A stretch of 64,000 nucleotides of DNA from DAOVXM01 sp963746255 (GTDB taxonomy: Bacteria > Chloroflexota > Anaerolineae > Anaerolineales > UBA4823), in NCBI GenBank assembly GCA_963746255.1, contig CAVVAJ010000001.1, forward strand, positions 806,001-870,000, in the 5' to 3' direction. Shown in pieces: positions 10,238 through 19,416 of this stretch. Each line of letters starts with the position of its first letter. Position 1 is the stretch's first letter. The translations under genes and the position numbers were made by a program. The notes under the pieces were generated by a model. That model was given only the letters and a program-made list of their open reading frames with translations, ran no database searches and had not been told where the DNA came from.

Positions 10238-11287
10238 ATGCTCATTATCCAGATTGGTGCGTTAATCTTCGGAACAGCATTGATCGGCATAACACTTTTA
10301 TCGGCAGTGAGGGCACTTGTGCTGCCGCGTTCTGCCCCCGATATAATCTTTATGGGTGTATTTCGTGGAATACGCTGGATATTCGACCTGCTGGTCAGCC
10401 ATGCTGAGGACTATAAGAAACGTGACCGGGTGATGGCATACTTCGCACCTGTTGGCCTGATTATGCTGCTTCCAGTCTGGATGATCCTGCTAACAGTAGG
10501 TTACACAGCCGTATTTTGGGTGTTGGATAGCGGACCGGTTTACGAAGCCTTCCGAATCAGCGTCTCTTCCCTACTGACCCTAGGATATGCTTCCCGCGAG
10601 AGTTTGGTATCTACATTCCTGGAGTTCAGCGCGGCGACCTTTGGATTGATGCTCGTTGCGCTGCTGATCGCTTACTTACCCAGCATGTACAGTGCGTTTT
10701 CACACCGTGAAGCCGCCGTCAAACTTCTGGAAGTACGGGCGGGCAACCCACCTTCTGCCGAGGAAATGATCGCTCGCTACCACCGCATCCACGGGCTTGA
10801 GCAGCTCGGTGAACAGTGGTCTACCTGGGAATTGTGGTTTACAGAGCTGGAAGAGTCGCATACCTCGTTATCGGCACTGGTATTCTTCCGCTCTCCACAA
10901 CCTGGACATTCTTGGGTTACGACAGCAATCACGATACTGGATGCAGCGGCATTGTCGCTATCGGCAATAGAGACCACGTTCGACGCGCGGGCAGCCTTAT
11001 GCATCCGGGCCGGCTATTTGGCATTGCGCGGAATTGGGGATAGTTTTCGTCTGCCTTACCCGATTGATCCCCACTATCCTGATGACCCTATCTCAGTATC
11101 CTGGGAGGAGTTCAATACCGCACTGGATGCACTGGAGCGAATTGGCGTGCCATTAAACGAAGACCGGCAGAAAGCATACCTGGATTTCGCCGGTTGGCGT
11201 GTAAATTACGACTACCTCATCCCAGAATTGGTAGAGCTAACCATGGCTCCTTGGGCTCCCTGGACTGGCGAACGCACCTACCGCTAA
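10238..11287 (+). CDS. Membrane protein with ion-channel-like pore region
   Basis: A protein of 349 residues from ATG 10238. Hydrophobic segments lie at about 1-25 and 68-100, with a third near 130-155. Between the last two, SSLLTLGYAS resembles the pore helix and selectivity filter of two-TM potassium channels (TxGYG), but the second glycine is replaced by Ala. The C-terminal ~190 residues are soluble and include SPQPGHSWVTTAITILDAAA and an all-helical region. A TTG at 10178 would extend the frame into the FMN reductase but gives no sensible N-terminus. I infer a channel-like or sensor protein. Ion conduction is unproven because the filter is not canonical. Confidence 0.55.
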   Translation: MLIIQIGALIFGTALIGITLLSAVRALVLPRSAPDIIFMGVFRGIRWIFDLLVSHAEDYKKRDRVMAYFAPVGLIMLLPVWMILLTVGYTAVFWVLDSGPVYEAFRISVSSLLTLGYASRESLVSTFLEFSAATFGLMLVALLIAYLPSMYSAFSHREAAVKLLEVRAGNPPSAEEMIARYHRIHGLEQLGEQWSTWELWFTELEESHTSLSALVFFRSPQPGHSWVTTAITILDAAALSLSAIETTFDARAALCIRAGYLALRGIGDSFRLPYPIDPHYPDDPISVSWEEFNTALDALERIGVPLNEDRQKAYLDFAGWRVNYDYLIPELVELTMAPWAPWTGERTYR

Positions 11288-11356
11288 TCGCAATGGTCAA
11301 GGTTCATCCCACAAATATACGCGGGAAGCCCCCCATTTAACCAAGTCATAGATTAT

Positions 11357-14002
11357 TTATGGTGTTGGGGTTGAGGTTGGGGTTATGCTTGGGAACACCG
11401 GCACCAGTGTTATTGTCGGGGTGGGTGTCAAGGTTGCCTTTATCAAGTGGGGGGTCTCTGTTGGTGTGGAAGTCATAGTAGGTGTGAACGTTGGCACCAA
11501 CGTAGGTGTAGGTGTTTCGGTTGGTGTTGGGGTGGGAGTAGGTGTAGGTGTTGGGGTCGGCACCTGCAGATTCAAGCGGATTACTAATACGGCGTAAGTA
11601 TCTTGGGTGCTGTGGACGTACAGCCGCAGCGAAACTTCACCAGAGGGCAGCTCGCTCAAGTCCCACTTTGCCAACCGGCCGGATTCCTTCACCGGAGTCA
11701 TTTTCTTTTCGATCAGCTCCCATTTGTCGGGATCCCTACCGATGCCATACTCCAAACGGTAGTAATCAAAATTCCTGGTTGCGTCTGCTTTCCCAATAAT
11801 CTCTAATGGGTTGCTGGTAATCTGATCGCCATCGCGGGGAGATTGGATTTCAAGAATCGGACGGGGGTCTTCGTCATTACAGGCGCTGGTCGGCCTAAAT
11901 GTTACTGGTTTGTCAAAACCCACGCTCTCCGCCCATGCCTCGCCTTGTGATGTGTTGCGGATCCATTTCTTAGCCCAAGGGTCACTTACATTGAGGACGA
12001 ACTTCTCGTCCGTAAATTCACGGCAGATATACGATGCCAGCAGTTCATTCCAGGTGTCCACATCCAATTTCTGCCAGAGATCCTCGGACTTCGGCAAGGG
12101 GGGCTGGTCAGCCGCGAACAATTCCGTCGTCTGCTTGGGGCACCATTCTGAAGGTTCAGTACCGGAGATCTCGCAGATCACCTGCTCAAAGATGCCACCT
12201 GGACGGCTGAATAGTTTTGGATTGCCCCCCGACACACGTGGGATCACCGCACGCATGAATTCCGACCAAATCGGTGCAGCACCGGTCAAGCCGGTCGTGT
12301 CCTGCATCGGGGTGTAGTCGGGATTGCCCACCCATACACCGACTGCCAAATCTGGAGTGTAGCCAATCGCCCAGTTATCACGAAAATCGTTGGTTGTTCC
12401 TGTCTTCGCTGTGGCTGGGAACGGCAGACTGAGCACGGAGTCAGGTCCAAATGCAGGTGTACGGGCTTTATTGTCGCTTAGAATAGACGAGATTAAATAA
12501 GCATGTTCGGGTCGTACCACCTGCTCACCCAAATCTTGCTCGGACTCAAAAACTAGGTTGCCAGAGAAGTCCAGGATGCGGGTAATCGCTACCGGTGGGA
12601 CACGGCGTCCCAAGTTAGCAAAAGTGGCGTATGCACCGGTCAGCTCGAGAAGAGTAACTTCACCACCCCCTAGAGTAAGTGAGAGGCCATAATCAGGGCG
12701 GGTTAGGGTAGTGATGCCCATTCGGCGGGCAAATTCAAGGAACCCATCTACCCGCGGCGTCTCAGGATCATCGTAGATGCGCACGTACTCGAGCGCTTTG
12801 ACAGCCGGTACATTGTACGAATTTGCCAGGGCAGAACGAACCGTTACAGGGCCGTGGAAATTACCGCTGTAATTGACCGGTTTATAGGGCGGGACAGGGT
12901 CATCCGGCATACCAGATGGTGTAAATTCAGATGGGACATCCCAAATCAGCGTCGCTGGGGTCCATCCTTTCTCAAAAGCTGCCGTGTAGGTGAGCGGTTT
13001 GATCGCCGAGCCAGGCTGGCGCGGGCTGACTGCCATATTAACCTGACCGGAAATACTCTCATCACCGAAATCGGAGGATCCAACCATAGCCAAGATCTCA
13101 CCAGTGTTGGGACGGATCGCGACCAGCGCACCGCTGCCAGCATTAAATTCTTTCAGTTTCGAGACTTGTTCCTTGACAATACGCTCAGCATCCTGCTGCA
13201 TATCCGCATCCAGAGTTGTGTATACGGTAAAGCCTGAACGGTAGATGGTTTGGGGATCGAACTGTTCTTCCAGCAGGACGCGGATGTAGTTTACCCAATG
13301 CGGGTGGCGCATGGGGACGTCCGGGGATTCAAACTGGTAGACACGCATCTCGTTGGCAGCCGAGGCAGCGGCAACCGGATCGATACAGACCCTTTGAGCC
13401 TGGTTGCTGACATAGATACAACCCTGCTCCTGACTGGCTTCGAACATCAAGACCAGCACATCCTCGTGTCGACCAAGGGTGGGCTCGCGGTTGGTGTAAA
13501 CATCATAGATGGCGGGCGCTTGCGGCAAGCCAGCCAAGAAGGTCGCCTGGCCGAGGGTTAACCTATCCGCGGAAGTACCGAAGTAGGTTTCGGCGGCCGC
13601 CTCTATCCCATAGGCGAGGTTGCCGTAGTTGCTCTCGTTTAAGTAAAGTTCCAAGATCTCATCTTTTGAATAGACCCGCGTGATCTCGGCTGCCAGAACC
13701 GCTTCACGGATTTTCCGATTGTACGACTGCTCGTAGCGTTCTTCTGGAGTAAACAGCAAATTGCGGGCCAACTGCTGGGTGATGGTGGAGGCACCCGATA
13801 CGGTCTCGCCGCTAGTGTAATTTTGGTAAAACGCCCTAAAAATCGCCCATAAGTCAAATCCAGGATGGTTGTAGAACTCCTTGTCTTCGGTGGCAATCGT
13901 TGCCGCAACCAAATAAGGCGAGATACGTTCAAGAGGAATGTAGGTCCGGCGGCCTGCCGTTGGATCCAAGATCTCGTAAAGGACGTTCCCGTTGCGGTCC
14001 AA
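11357..14002 (-). CDS. Class A penicillin-binding protein (PBP1A type), main catalytic part
   Basis: Bifunctional peptidoglycan synthase. The glycosyltransferase half has EDKEFYNHPGFD (39-50), GASTITQQLARNLL (70-83) and RKIREAVLAAEI with LELYLNESNYG. The transpeptidase half has SAIK (332-335, catalytic Ser), the SYN motif, and KTGTTNDF near 505. A soluble region follows, then a ~65-residue tail of Thr-Pro repeats typical of cell-surface proteins in this lineage. The frame begins at a TTG, but conserved family sequence (STLPDVNKLRERASQFETTR) continues upstream of it. The membrane anchor lies in a different frame at 14043-14945. The two parts form one gene split by one extra base near 14069. 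As written, this part has no anchor or signal. Confidence 0.9.
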   Translation of the reverse strand: MDRNGNVLYEILDPTAGRRTYIPLERISPYLVAATIATEDKEFYNHPGFDLWAIFRAFYQNYTSGETVSGASTITQQLARNLLFTPEERYEQSYNRKIREAVLAAEITRVYSKDEILELYLNESNYGNLAYGIEAAAETYFGTSADRLTLGQATFLAGLPQAPAIYDVYTNREPTLGRHEDVLVLMFEASQEQGCIYVSNQAQRVCIDPVAAASAANEMRVYQFESPDVPMRHPHWVNYIRVLLEEQFDPQTIYRSGFTVYTTLDADMQQDAERIVKEQVSKLKEFNAGSGALVAIRPNTGEILAMVGSSDFGDESISGQVNMAVSPRQPGSAIKPLTYTAAFEKGWTPATLIWDVPSEFTPSGMPDDPVPPYKPVNYSGNFHGPVTVRSALANSYNVPAVKALEYVRIYDDPETPRVDGFLEFARRMGITTLTRPDYGLSLTLGGGEVTLLELTGAYATFANLGRRVPPVAITRILDFSGNLVFESEQDLGEQVVRPEHAYLISSILSDNKARTPAFGPDSVLSLPFPATAKTGTTNDFRDNWAIGYTPDLAVGVWVGNPDYTPMQDTTGLTGAAPIWSEFMRAVIPRVSGGNPKLFSRPGGIFEQVICEISGTEPSEWCPKQTTELFAADQPPLPKSEDLWQKLDVDTWNELLASYICREFTDEKFVLNVSDPWAKKWIRNTSQGEAWAESVGFDKPVTFRPTSACNDEDPRPILEIQSPRDGDQITSNPLEIIGKADATRNFDYYRLEYGIGRDPDKWELIEKKMTPVKESGRLAKWDLSELPSGEVSLRLYVHSTQDTYAVLVIRLNLQVPTPTPTPTPTPTPTETPTPTLVPTFTPTMTSTPTETPHLIKATLTPTPTITLVPVFPSITPTSTPTP

Positions 14003-14042
14003 TATGCGAGTAGTCTCGAATTGAGAGGCACGCTCGCGCAGC

Positions 14043-14945
14043 TTATTGACATCCGGTAAGGTGCTGGCAGATCTGCATGTATTGGTAAAAAATTACCGAA
14101 GCCCCACATAATACGGTGATGACCAGCAGGAATGTAGCCGCAACCATCATACGCAGCAAACAGCCCAGACTTCTTCGCCATGGCTGATCGGGTGATTTAT
14201 TGGTAGGTGGCGGCGGGTAGCTCGGCGGTGGAGGAACCGGAGGCGGAGGCACAGCAAACGGTTGGCTGTTACTTGTCTTAACTGCTGTCTCCAAGCTGCG
14301 ATAACACGACCCTCGTGTAGCATGGGAAGTGTAAGGAAGCGTGGTACCCTGATCTGGGTCCATGTCCGGTAAATGCTTTTCCGTTAAAGAGCTCTCCCCA
14401 GTCTGGTATCCCAAGCTGGGCTCTCCCCTTTTTTGCGGAGGATTTGCGACTTCCGGTCGAACCTGAACTGGTTGGGTATCAATAGCCAGGTTGAGCGGCA
14501 GATCTTCGATAGGGGTGGGTTCCAGACTTGGCTGGACACCATCAGTATCTAATTCAAAGGGCATGGTTTCAGCCCTACTGAAATCAGCTAACTGATCTAA
14601 ATCAGGGGGTGCTTGTTCAGATGCAGGCTGAGAACCTTCAGCAGAGGCTATTCCCGCTGGTGGTACTGGCGTGCCAGTAGCTGCATCGTCGGTTTCTGGA
14701 GCCGTCTCTACGCTGGTTATCGGGGCTCCCAAATCAGCCAGGTCGCCACCTGTGTGGGGATTTTCTACCTGTTCAGCACCAGACTCCGCCACACTCCATT
14801 CAGGAAGAGTTTTTCCATCAAGCACGGCAGGTGATTTGTTTTCAGAATACTCAGTGGCGTTTTCGACCCGCGCCAAATCTTCCTTATCTTGGTCTTGTGG
14901 TTCTCCGTTGGGGATTCCGTTGGTGGCAGCTTCTTCTTCTGACAT
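14043..14945 (-). CDS. N-terminal part of the PBP1A gene: cytosolic Pro-rich domain and membrane anchor
   Basis: These 300 residues begin with an acidic low-complexity cytosolic region of ~215 residues. A proline run (PPPPVPPPPSYPPPP) follows, then a basic patch and one transmembrane helix (AATFLLVITVLCGASVIFYQ). The frame ends seven residues after YQYMQI. Dropping one base near 14069 would read YQYMQIASTLPDVNKLRER, which joins cleanly to the PBP1A frame. I therefore regard this as the start of the same gene; the intact protein would be near 1195 residues. The long disordered cytosolic region is unusual for PBP1A and may bind a partner. Either the shift is a sequence error or the protein is lost. 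Confidence 0.8.
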   Translation of the reverse strand: MSEEEAATNGIPNGEPQDQDKEDLARVENATEYSENKSPAVLDGKTLPEWSVAESGAEQVENPHTGGDLADLGAPITSVETAPETDDAATGTPVPPAGIASAEGSQPASEQAPPDLDQLADFSRAETMPFELDTDGVQPSLEPTPIEDLPLNLAIDTQPVQVRPEVANPPQKRGEPSLGYQTGESSLTEKHLPDMDPDQGTTLPYTSHATRGSCYRSLETAVKTSNSQPFAVPPPPVPPPPSYPPPPTNKSPDQPWRRSLGCLLRMMVAATFLLVITVLCGASVIFYQYMQICQHLTGCQ

Positions 14946-15010
14946 ACTGGTATACTTTTCGTGGTGATTATCCCGAATAGATGTAATCTAGAGCGGTAGA
15001 ACCACGTTGT

Positions 15011-15481
15011 TCACGCTGGGCGGCTGGCGATCAATGCCGTCCAAGAACCCTTCATTACTGACTCATCATTCTGATTCTTTAGGTCAACATTCAGTATGAC
15101 CGCTCCTCCGCCAATGCGGGGTAGTGCCTTGGTTTCCGTCACATGAGCGACAACATGAATAGTATCACCAATGAATACTGGTTTGGTGAACTTCCAGCTG
15201 TTTATCTCTCGAAAAGCCATCACAGTGCCTTCCATCACCCCAGTCTGCACCAGCAGACCGGATGCCATCGATAGACAAAGCAACCCATGGGCAACACGCT
15301 GACCAAAGGGACCTTTCTTGCTGTACTCGGCATCGACATGGATTTGGTTGTAGTCAGCTGTCAATCCGGCAAAACTGACGATATCACTTTCAGTGATCGT
15401 CCGCCCGGGCGTGACCACGCGCATTCCGGTTTCGAACTCCTCAAAATATTTTCCACGCGGTTCACTCATCTCAATACTCAC
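15011..15481 (-). CDS. MaoC-like (R)-specific enoyl-CoA hydratase
   Basis: A hotdog-fold hydratase of about 157 residues, cytosolic. The family motif is visible: FAGLTADYNQIHVDAEYSKK carries the catalytic Asp and His, followed by the conserved VAHGLLCLSMASGL. Such enzymes hydrate trans-2-enoyl-CoA in fatty acid or polyester metabolism, or act on branched acyl-CoAs. I chose GTG 15481 because AAAGGAG lies five bases upstream; the ATG at 15469 is too far from it. An upstream extension to 15538 shows no family similarity. It is transcribed away from the glycosidase gene at 15637. Confidence 0.88.
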   Translation of the reverse strand: MSIEMSEPRGKYFEEFETGMRVVTPGRTITESDIVSFAGLTADYNQIHVDAEYSKKGPFGQRVAHGLLCLSMASGLLVQTGVMEGTVMAFREINSWKFTKPVFIGDTIHVVAHVTETKALPRIGGGAVILNVDLKNQNDESVMKGSWTALIASRPA

Positions 15482-15609
15482 GATATCTCCTTTGGTAGGA
15501 CAGGATCTTATCCCCCCAGTTGGGGAGAGATAGATCAAATTCTAGCACAAAAACTGCTTTCTACTCCACCTAGAGCGTGCAGTAACTATGCCGCCCGCCT
15601 AGCAATCCT

Positions 15610-15638
15610 TTGACCGCTGCGTCAAGTTACCATAAAAT
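15610..15638 (+). promoter_or_regulatory. Promoter-like sequence at the glycosidase start
   Basis: TTGACC (15610-15615) and TAAAAT (15633-15638) have the ideal 17-base spacing. The likely start codon of the downstream gene (15637) overlaps the -10, so either transcription starts elsewhere or translation starts further downstream. Confidence 0.4.
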
Positions 15639-18030
15639 GGGTCCATGCGCGATTGGAACAAAGCAGCTTGGCGAGACACTTAACCTTAACATCGCAGCAG
15701 ATGCCCGGCTGGCAGCGACCGATTACACTGATGATCAAATTTGGCAGCTGTCCACCCAACTGGGCGATCCTCCCGCGATCAGCCTCAATACGACTTACGG
15801 GCTGCGGGCGCGGGCGATGCGCATGTATCCGCGTTTTGTCCAGGGTGACGATGAACTGAGCGACCCAGCATCGTTTGATAAACCACCTTTCCTGCGCAGT
15901 TATTATCCGAACTACCTGCAGTTGGAATTCTCTCCTATTCAAGGTATAGACGTCCAGATGGAAGTTTGGGTTCCCGACTCACATGCGATTTCCGGGAGGA
16001 TGCGAGTTAAGAATACTTCTACCCAAGCCCAGGATCTCCGCTGCGATTGGGTAGTCCAATTATCGCCCCACGATGGTGAACGGATGGCGCCTACCGAATT
16101 CGGCACGACGAGCGTTCTTGTGGGACAAAGCGAAGGATTGTCACCGGTCGTATTCATCACATCGGGCGCCCATATCGTCAGCAGTCCATACCCAGCGCTG
16201 TTATGTGACTGCCAACTTGACCCTCAGGAGAGCCATACTTTCCTCTGGGTTCACGCAGCTAAGATTAATCCGCAAGTCTCATTCGAGCTTACTCAGCAAA
16301 TCGCTGCCTTATCGTGGGAGGCCGAGATCGCCCGCGTTGAGATGATCAATTCCAACCTGTTGGAAATTCACACCGGTGAACCGAAGTGGGATCTGGCTTT
16401 TGCACTCTCACAGAATATCGCCAATGGATTATTCGTCGGACCGACCAATAAACTACCTTTCCCAAACCCGATGCAAACTCGCCTGCCGGACCAGGGTTAC
16501 TCACTACGCGGCGATGGTTCGGATTATAACCATCTATGGAATGGCTGCACTCCTCTGGAAGCTTATTTCATTTCCGGGTTGCTGCTGCCCGGAGGTGCAG
16601 AGAGGGTGAAAGACCTGGTGCGCAACTTTATCAGCGTGCAGGAGGAAGATGGGTTTATCGACCTAAAACCCGGTTTGGCTGGTCAGCGGATTGGCTTGTT
16701 TGCTACACCAATTATCGCATCGATTGCCTGGCAGGCATTCCTGTACGATGAAGACATAGGGTTTATCGAGCAAATCTTTGCACCACTCCTAGCCTTCATC
16801 AACCGCTGGTTCACCAATGTTTACGATCGGGATGGCGATGGGCTGCCTGAGTGGGATCACATCTTGCAAATCGGGTTAGAAGAACACCCTGTATTCTCCG
16901 CCTGGCACAGCTGGTCTCAAAGTGTAACGATCAGCACCGCTGAAAGCCCAGCCTTATGTGCTCTGCTATACCAGGAATGCCAGGCATTATTGAAGATGGC
17001 GGAAATAATCGGCGATAAGGGGGCAATACAATCGCTAACTAGCCATGTTGAGAAGTTATCCTCACTGCTCAAAATTGGATGGGATGGCAGTGGCTACCTA
17101 TACTGGGATCGCGACACGCACTTTTCGCCCACTGCAGAGCGGCTAGGTGAGCGGATTGGTCCTGGCGAGATAGAGCTTAATCGTGCGTTCGGAACTCCTG
17201 TCCGGCTACAAATCAGAATACACACGGATCAGGCAACCCGGCCGCGCCCTACAATGATCATCCGAGGCCATGACACTCAGGGCATAGAAAACACCGAGAT
17301 TCCAGGTTCTGAACATGTACGCTGGAGCCCCGACAAAGGTGTGCTGACGACAAAGGGTGTATTCACCAAATTAGGAACTGTCCAGGTCAGCGACATCACT
17401 CCCGGAGATCGTGTATCCGTATATGTGGCAGGTTACAACTGCCAGGATATCAGCCTGCTAGCACCGCTCTGGGCGGCGATACCATCACAACAGGAAGCCG
17501 GGCAGGTGGTCAGCGGGCGAGTTTTAAATCGCGGGGGTTTCTGGAGGGAATTCGGGTTACCCATCTGCCCGGATGCAGTTGACCCTGCGATTGATAAGAG
17601 CTGTTCGACGATTAACCTCATTTGGAATAGTTTAATCGGCGAAGGTTTGCTGGCTTATGGCTACCGATCTGAGGCTGTATCGTTAGTGACCCAGCTCATG
17701 TCCGCAATCACAGCGAGCTTGGACCGCACTGGGCAACTGCGCCGATCCTATGATGCGGAAACGGGTGCCGGGTATGGGGAGATAAATGCTTTAGATGGTT
17801 TAGCTCCGCTGGGGTTGTTCCTGAAAACGCTCGGTTTACAGATCTTTTCACCGGAAAAGATTTTACTAACAGGTCTTAATCCATTCCCATGGCCAATTAC
17901 AGTAAAATATAGAGGCTTATCAGTTTTGTGCCAATCGGAGAAAACCACTGTGGTCTTCCCGGATGGGCAAACGGCCTCCATCACTGATGATAAGACCCAA
18001 ACCGTTGCACTGGAAAAGAATGGACGGTAA
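15637..18030 (+). CDS. Six-hairpin glycosidase, GH63/trehalase-like
   Basis: A protein of 797 residues without an obvious signal peptide. The N-terminal ~230 residues look like a beta-sandwich domain. From about residue 240 an (alpha/alpha)6-barrel pattern appears, with RGDGSDYNHLWNGCTPLEAY and the hallmark VYDRDGDGLPEWDH, which in GH63-like enzymes surrounds substrate and calcium sites. A beta-rich insert near 500-590 interrupts the barrel before SCSTINLIWNSLIGEGLLAY. Family members hydrolyse alpha-glucosides or mannosylglycerate-type solutes; substrate is not determinable here. The start is uncertain because ATG 15637 has no ribosome-binding site and overlaps a promoter-like box; a TTG at 15610 is the alternative. 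Confidence 0.72.
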   Translation: MGPCAIGTKQLGETLNLNIAADARLAATDYTDDQIWQLSTQLGDPPAISLNTTYGLRARAMRMYPRFVQGDDELSDPASFDKPPFLRSYYPNYLQLEFSPIQGIDVQMEVWVPDSHAISGRMRVKNTSTQAQDLRCDWVVQLSPHDGERMAPTEFGTTSVLVGQSEGLSPVVFITSGAHIVSSPYPALLCDCQLDPQESHTFLWVHAAKINPQVSFELTQQIAALSWEAEIARVEMINSNLLEIHTGEPKWDLAFALSQNIANGLFVGPTNKLPFPNPMQTRLPDQGYSLRGDGSDYNHLWNGCTPLEAYFISGLLLPGGAERVKDLVRNFISVQEEDGFIDLKPGLAGQRIGLFATPIIASIAWQAFLYDEDIGFIEQIFAPLLAFINRWFTNVYDRDGDGLPEWDHILQIGLEEHPVFSAWHSWSQSVTISTAESPALCALLYQECQALLKMAEIIGDKGAIQSLTSHVEKLSSLLKIGWDGSGYLYWDRDTHFSPTAERLGERIGPGEIELNRAFGTPVRLQIRIHTDQATRPRPTMIIRGHDTQGIENTEIPGSEHVRWSPDKGVLTTKGVFTKLGTVQVSDITPGDRVSVYVAGYNCQDISLLAPLWAAIPSQQEAGQVVSGRVLNRGGFWREFGLPICPDAVDPAIDKSCSTINLIWNSLIGEGLLAYGYRSEAVSLVTQLMSAITASLDRTGQLRRSYDAETGAGYGEINALDGLAPLGLFLKTLGLQIFSPEKILLTGLNPFPWPITVKYRGLSVLCQSEKTTVVFPDGQTASITDDKTQTVALEKNGR

Positions 18031-18071
18031 GCAGCATAATAATCGATCTATCTGCCTTTGGACATAAAACC

Positions 18072-18503
18072 ATGTTTAGAACACCAGATGAAATTCACTC
18101 AAATTTAGAACATAACGAAGGATCAAGAAAGGATAAGAATTCATTTAATGGCTCGCTAATCAAAAGCCTCCATAAACCAGTAGACCGGTTATTGGGGGTT
18201 GTATTGCAGGAACATGATTTGCAAAGAGTTACTATTGCCTTGGAGGAGTTAGGATTGGTCGTTGTCCAGCTAACGAGCAGCGGCGGTTTTTTGTCGCTTA
18301 TCAACATCACGCTGTTGGTAGGTTTACCATCTGATATGTTTGAACCTGTGATCACTATTATTCGCGACAATACCCGCGAACGAGTGACCTATCGTGAAGC
18401 ACCAGTTGAAGAGCCTTCTACGGCCCTGGCTTTCCCGGTGGCTATCCCGGTTGGTGGAGCTACGTTATTCTCGCTGCCAGTTGAACAGTTTGAGGAGTTT
18501 TAA
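18072..18503 (+). CDS. DarA/PstA-like P-II homologue, divergent paralogue
   Basis: A protein of 143 residues. After a ~38-residue charged leader comes a P-II-like domain related to the c-di-AMP receptor DarA: LEELGLVVVQLTSSGGFL then LINITLLVGLP and VITIIRDNTRERV. The motif STGGFLRxGxxTLxIG of the family is only partly kept: SSGGFL is present, but the following basic-Gly pair is replaced by SLIN. It may therefore bind nucleotide poorly or differently. The gene ends 2 bases before the canonical paralogue, whose GAGGAG lies in the end of this gene, so the two form an operon. Hetero-oligomers of the two are possible (inference). Confidence 0.75.
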   Translation: MFRTPDEIHSNLEHNEGSRKDKNSFNGSLIKSLHKPVDRLLGVVLQEHDLQRVTIALEELGLVVVQLTSSGGFLSLINITLLVGLPSDMFEPVITIIRDNTRERVTYREAPVEEPSTALAFPVAIPVGGATLFSLPVEQFEEF

Positions 18504-18505
18504 AG

Positions 18506-18772
18506 ATGAAGATGATTGTGGCTGTTATCAATGATGGAGATAATGACAAAGTTTCCCAAGCGCTAATTGCCGCAGATTTGCGAGTGACTCGGATCGCTTC
18601 GACAGGCGGGTTTCTGCGCCGCGGCTCAAGTACATTGATGATTGGCCTGGATGATCAAAAAGTCGATCAAGCCATTGAGATCATACGCGAGAACACTGAT
18701 GCACCTGCCGAGCCGGGAATGCGTCGGGCTACGCTCTTCGTTTTAAATGTTGACCATTTTTCGCAGGTGTAG
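18506..18772 (+). CDS. darA: Cyclic-di-AMP receptor, DarA/PstA family
   Basis: An 88-residue P-II-like protein. The c-di-AMP-binding signature is intact: RIASTGGFLRRGSSTLMIGL at about residues 29-48. It is followed by VDQAIEIIRENTDAP and a last strand ATLFVLNVDHF, the family length and order. DarA proteins form trimers that sense c-di-AMP; the output in most species is unknown. GAGGAG precedes the ATG by 10 bases, inside the end of the upstream paralogue. No diadenylate cyclase gene is present in the window. Confidence 0.88.
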   Translation: MKMIVAVINDGDNDKVSQALIAADLRVTRIASTGGFLRRGSSTLMIGLDDQKVDQAIEIIRENTDAPAEPGMRRATLFVLNVDHFSQV

Positions 18773-18840
18773 GTACAACTAAACGATTATTGGGGGAATA
18801 TGGTATGCGCCTGGTGGATGGCTAGCACTGATTAAACTTA

Positions 18841-19416
18841 TCACACACTTTCATGGAATACTTCAACTTGATAAACCAACACTTCGAGTTGGTTATCTCG
18901 CCAGTAATTGTAATCGACGCCCATCTTCAAGCATAGACTGCCCAAAAATTGTTCGGGGTTAGGAATCTTCTCCCACACCTGAGGAAGAAATGTCGCCCGC
19001 CGTGAACCAGAGCGAATGATCACCCCATCAACATTGGGCCGAATCGCTGCCAATAACTCCGCTGGGCTACCATACTTCACCGGTTGGGGGGAAGTTAGGC
19101 GTGAGATTTCGATATTAATATCAGGCAGTTCCGATTCAGCGACAGGCGTGAAACGGTAGTCGTTCAATGCCGCAGCGACAGCATGCTCGCGCACATCCTC
19201 GGCTAAAGGCTGTTGGACACTTAATGTGCCGATGCATCCACGTAGCTCTCCCTTAATCGTCAGCGTAACAAAAGTTGCGCCAGGATCCTGCAACGAAGCT
19301 GGCAAATTGGACAATTTAATTTGTGGTAATGGATCCCCCGCTACCCCTGCTTCTAGAGCTCGGCGAGCTAGATCCAGCAGAATTTCGCGCTCTTCCTGGT
19401 TCAGTTCAGCGACCAT
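18841..19416 (-). CDS. amrA: AMMECR1-domain protein, AmmeMemoRadiSam system protein A
   Basis: A protein of 191 residues, the usual length of the AMMECR1 family. The signature LRGCIGTL lies near residue 60, with LNDYRFTPVAESELPDINIE and the C-terminal LGSLCLKMGVDYNYWRD. The family is part of the AmmeMemoRadiSam set (AMMECR1, Memo and radical SAM proteins), whose chemistry is not settled. The Memo and radical SAM partners are not in this window. A GAGTGAGAT sequence precedes the start. It is transcribed away from the rpsF operon. Confidence 0.9.
   Translation of the reverse strand: MVAELNQEEREILLDLARRALEAGVAGDPLPQIKLSNLPASLQDPGATFVTLTIKGELRGCIGTLSVQQPLAEDVREHAVAAALNDYRFTPVAESELPDINIEISRLTSPQPVKYGSPAELLAAIRPNVDGVIIRSGSRRATFLPQVWEKIPNPEQFLGSLCLKMGVDYNYWRDNQLEVLVYQVEVFHESV

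Noticed and set aside
11385..11597. Plus-strand frame rich in Val and Gly
   Set aside because: It is the antisense of the Thr-Pro repeat tail of PBP1A, an artefact of low-complexity coding DNA.
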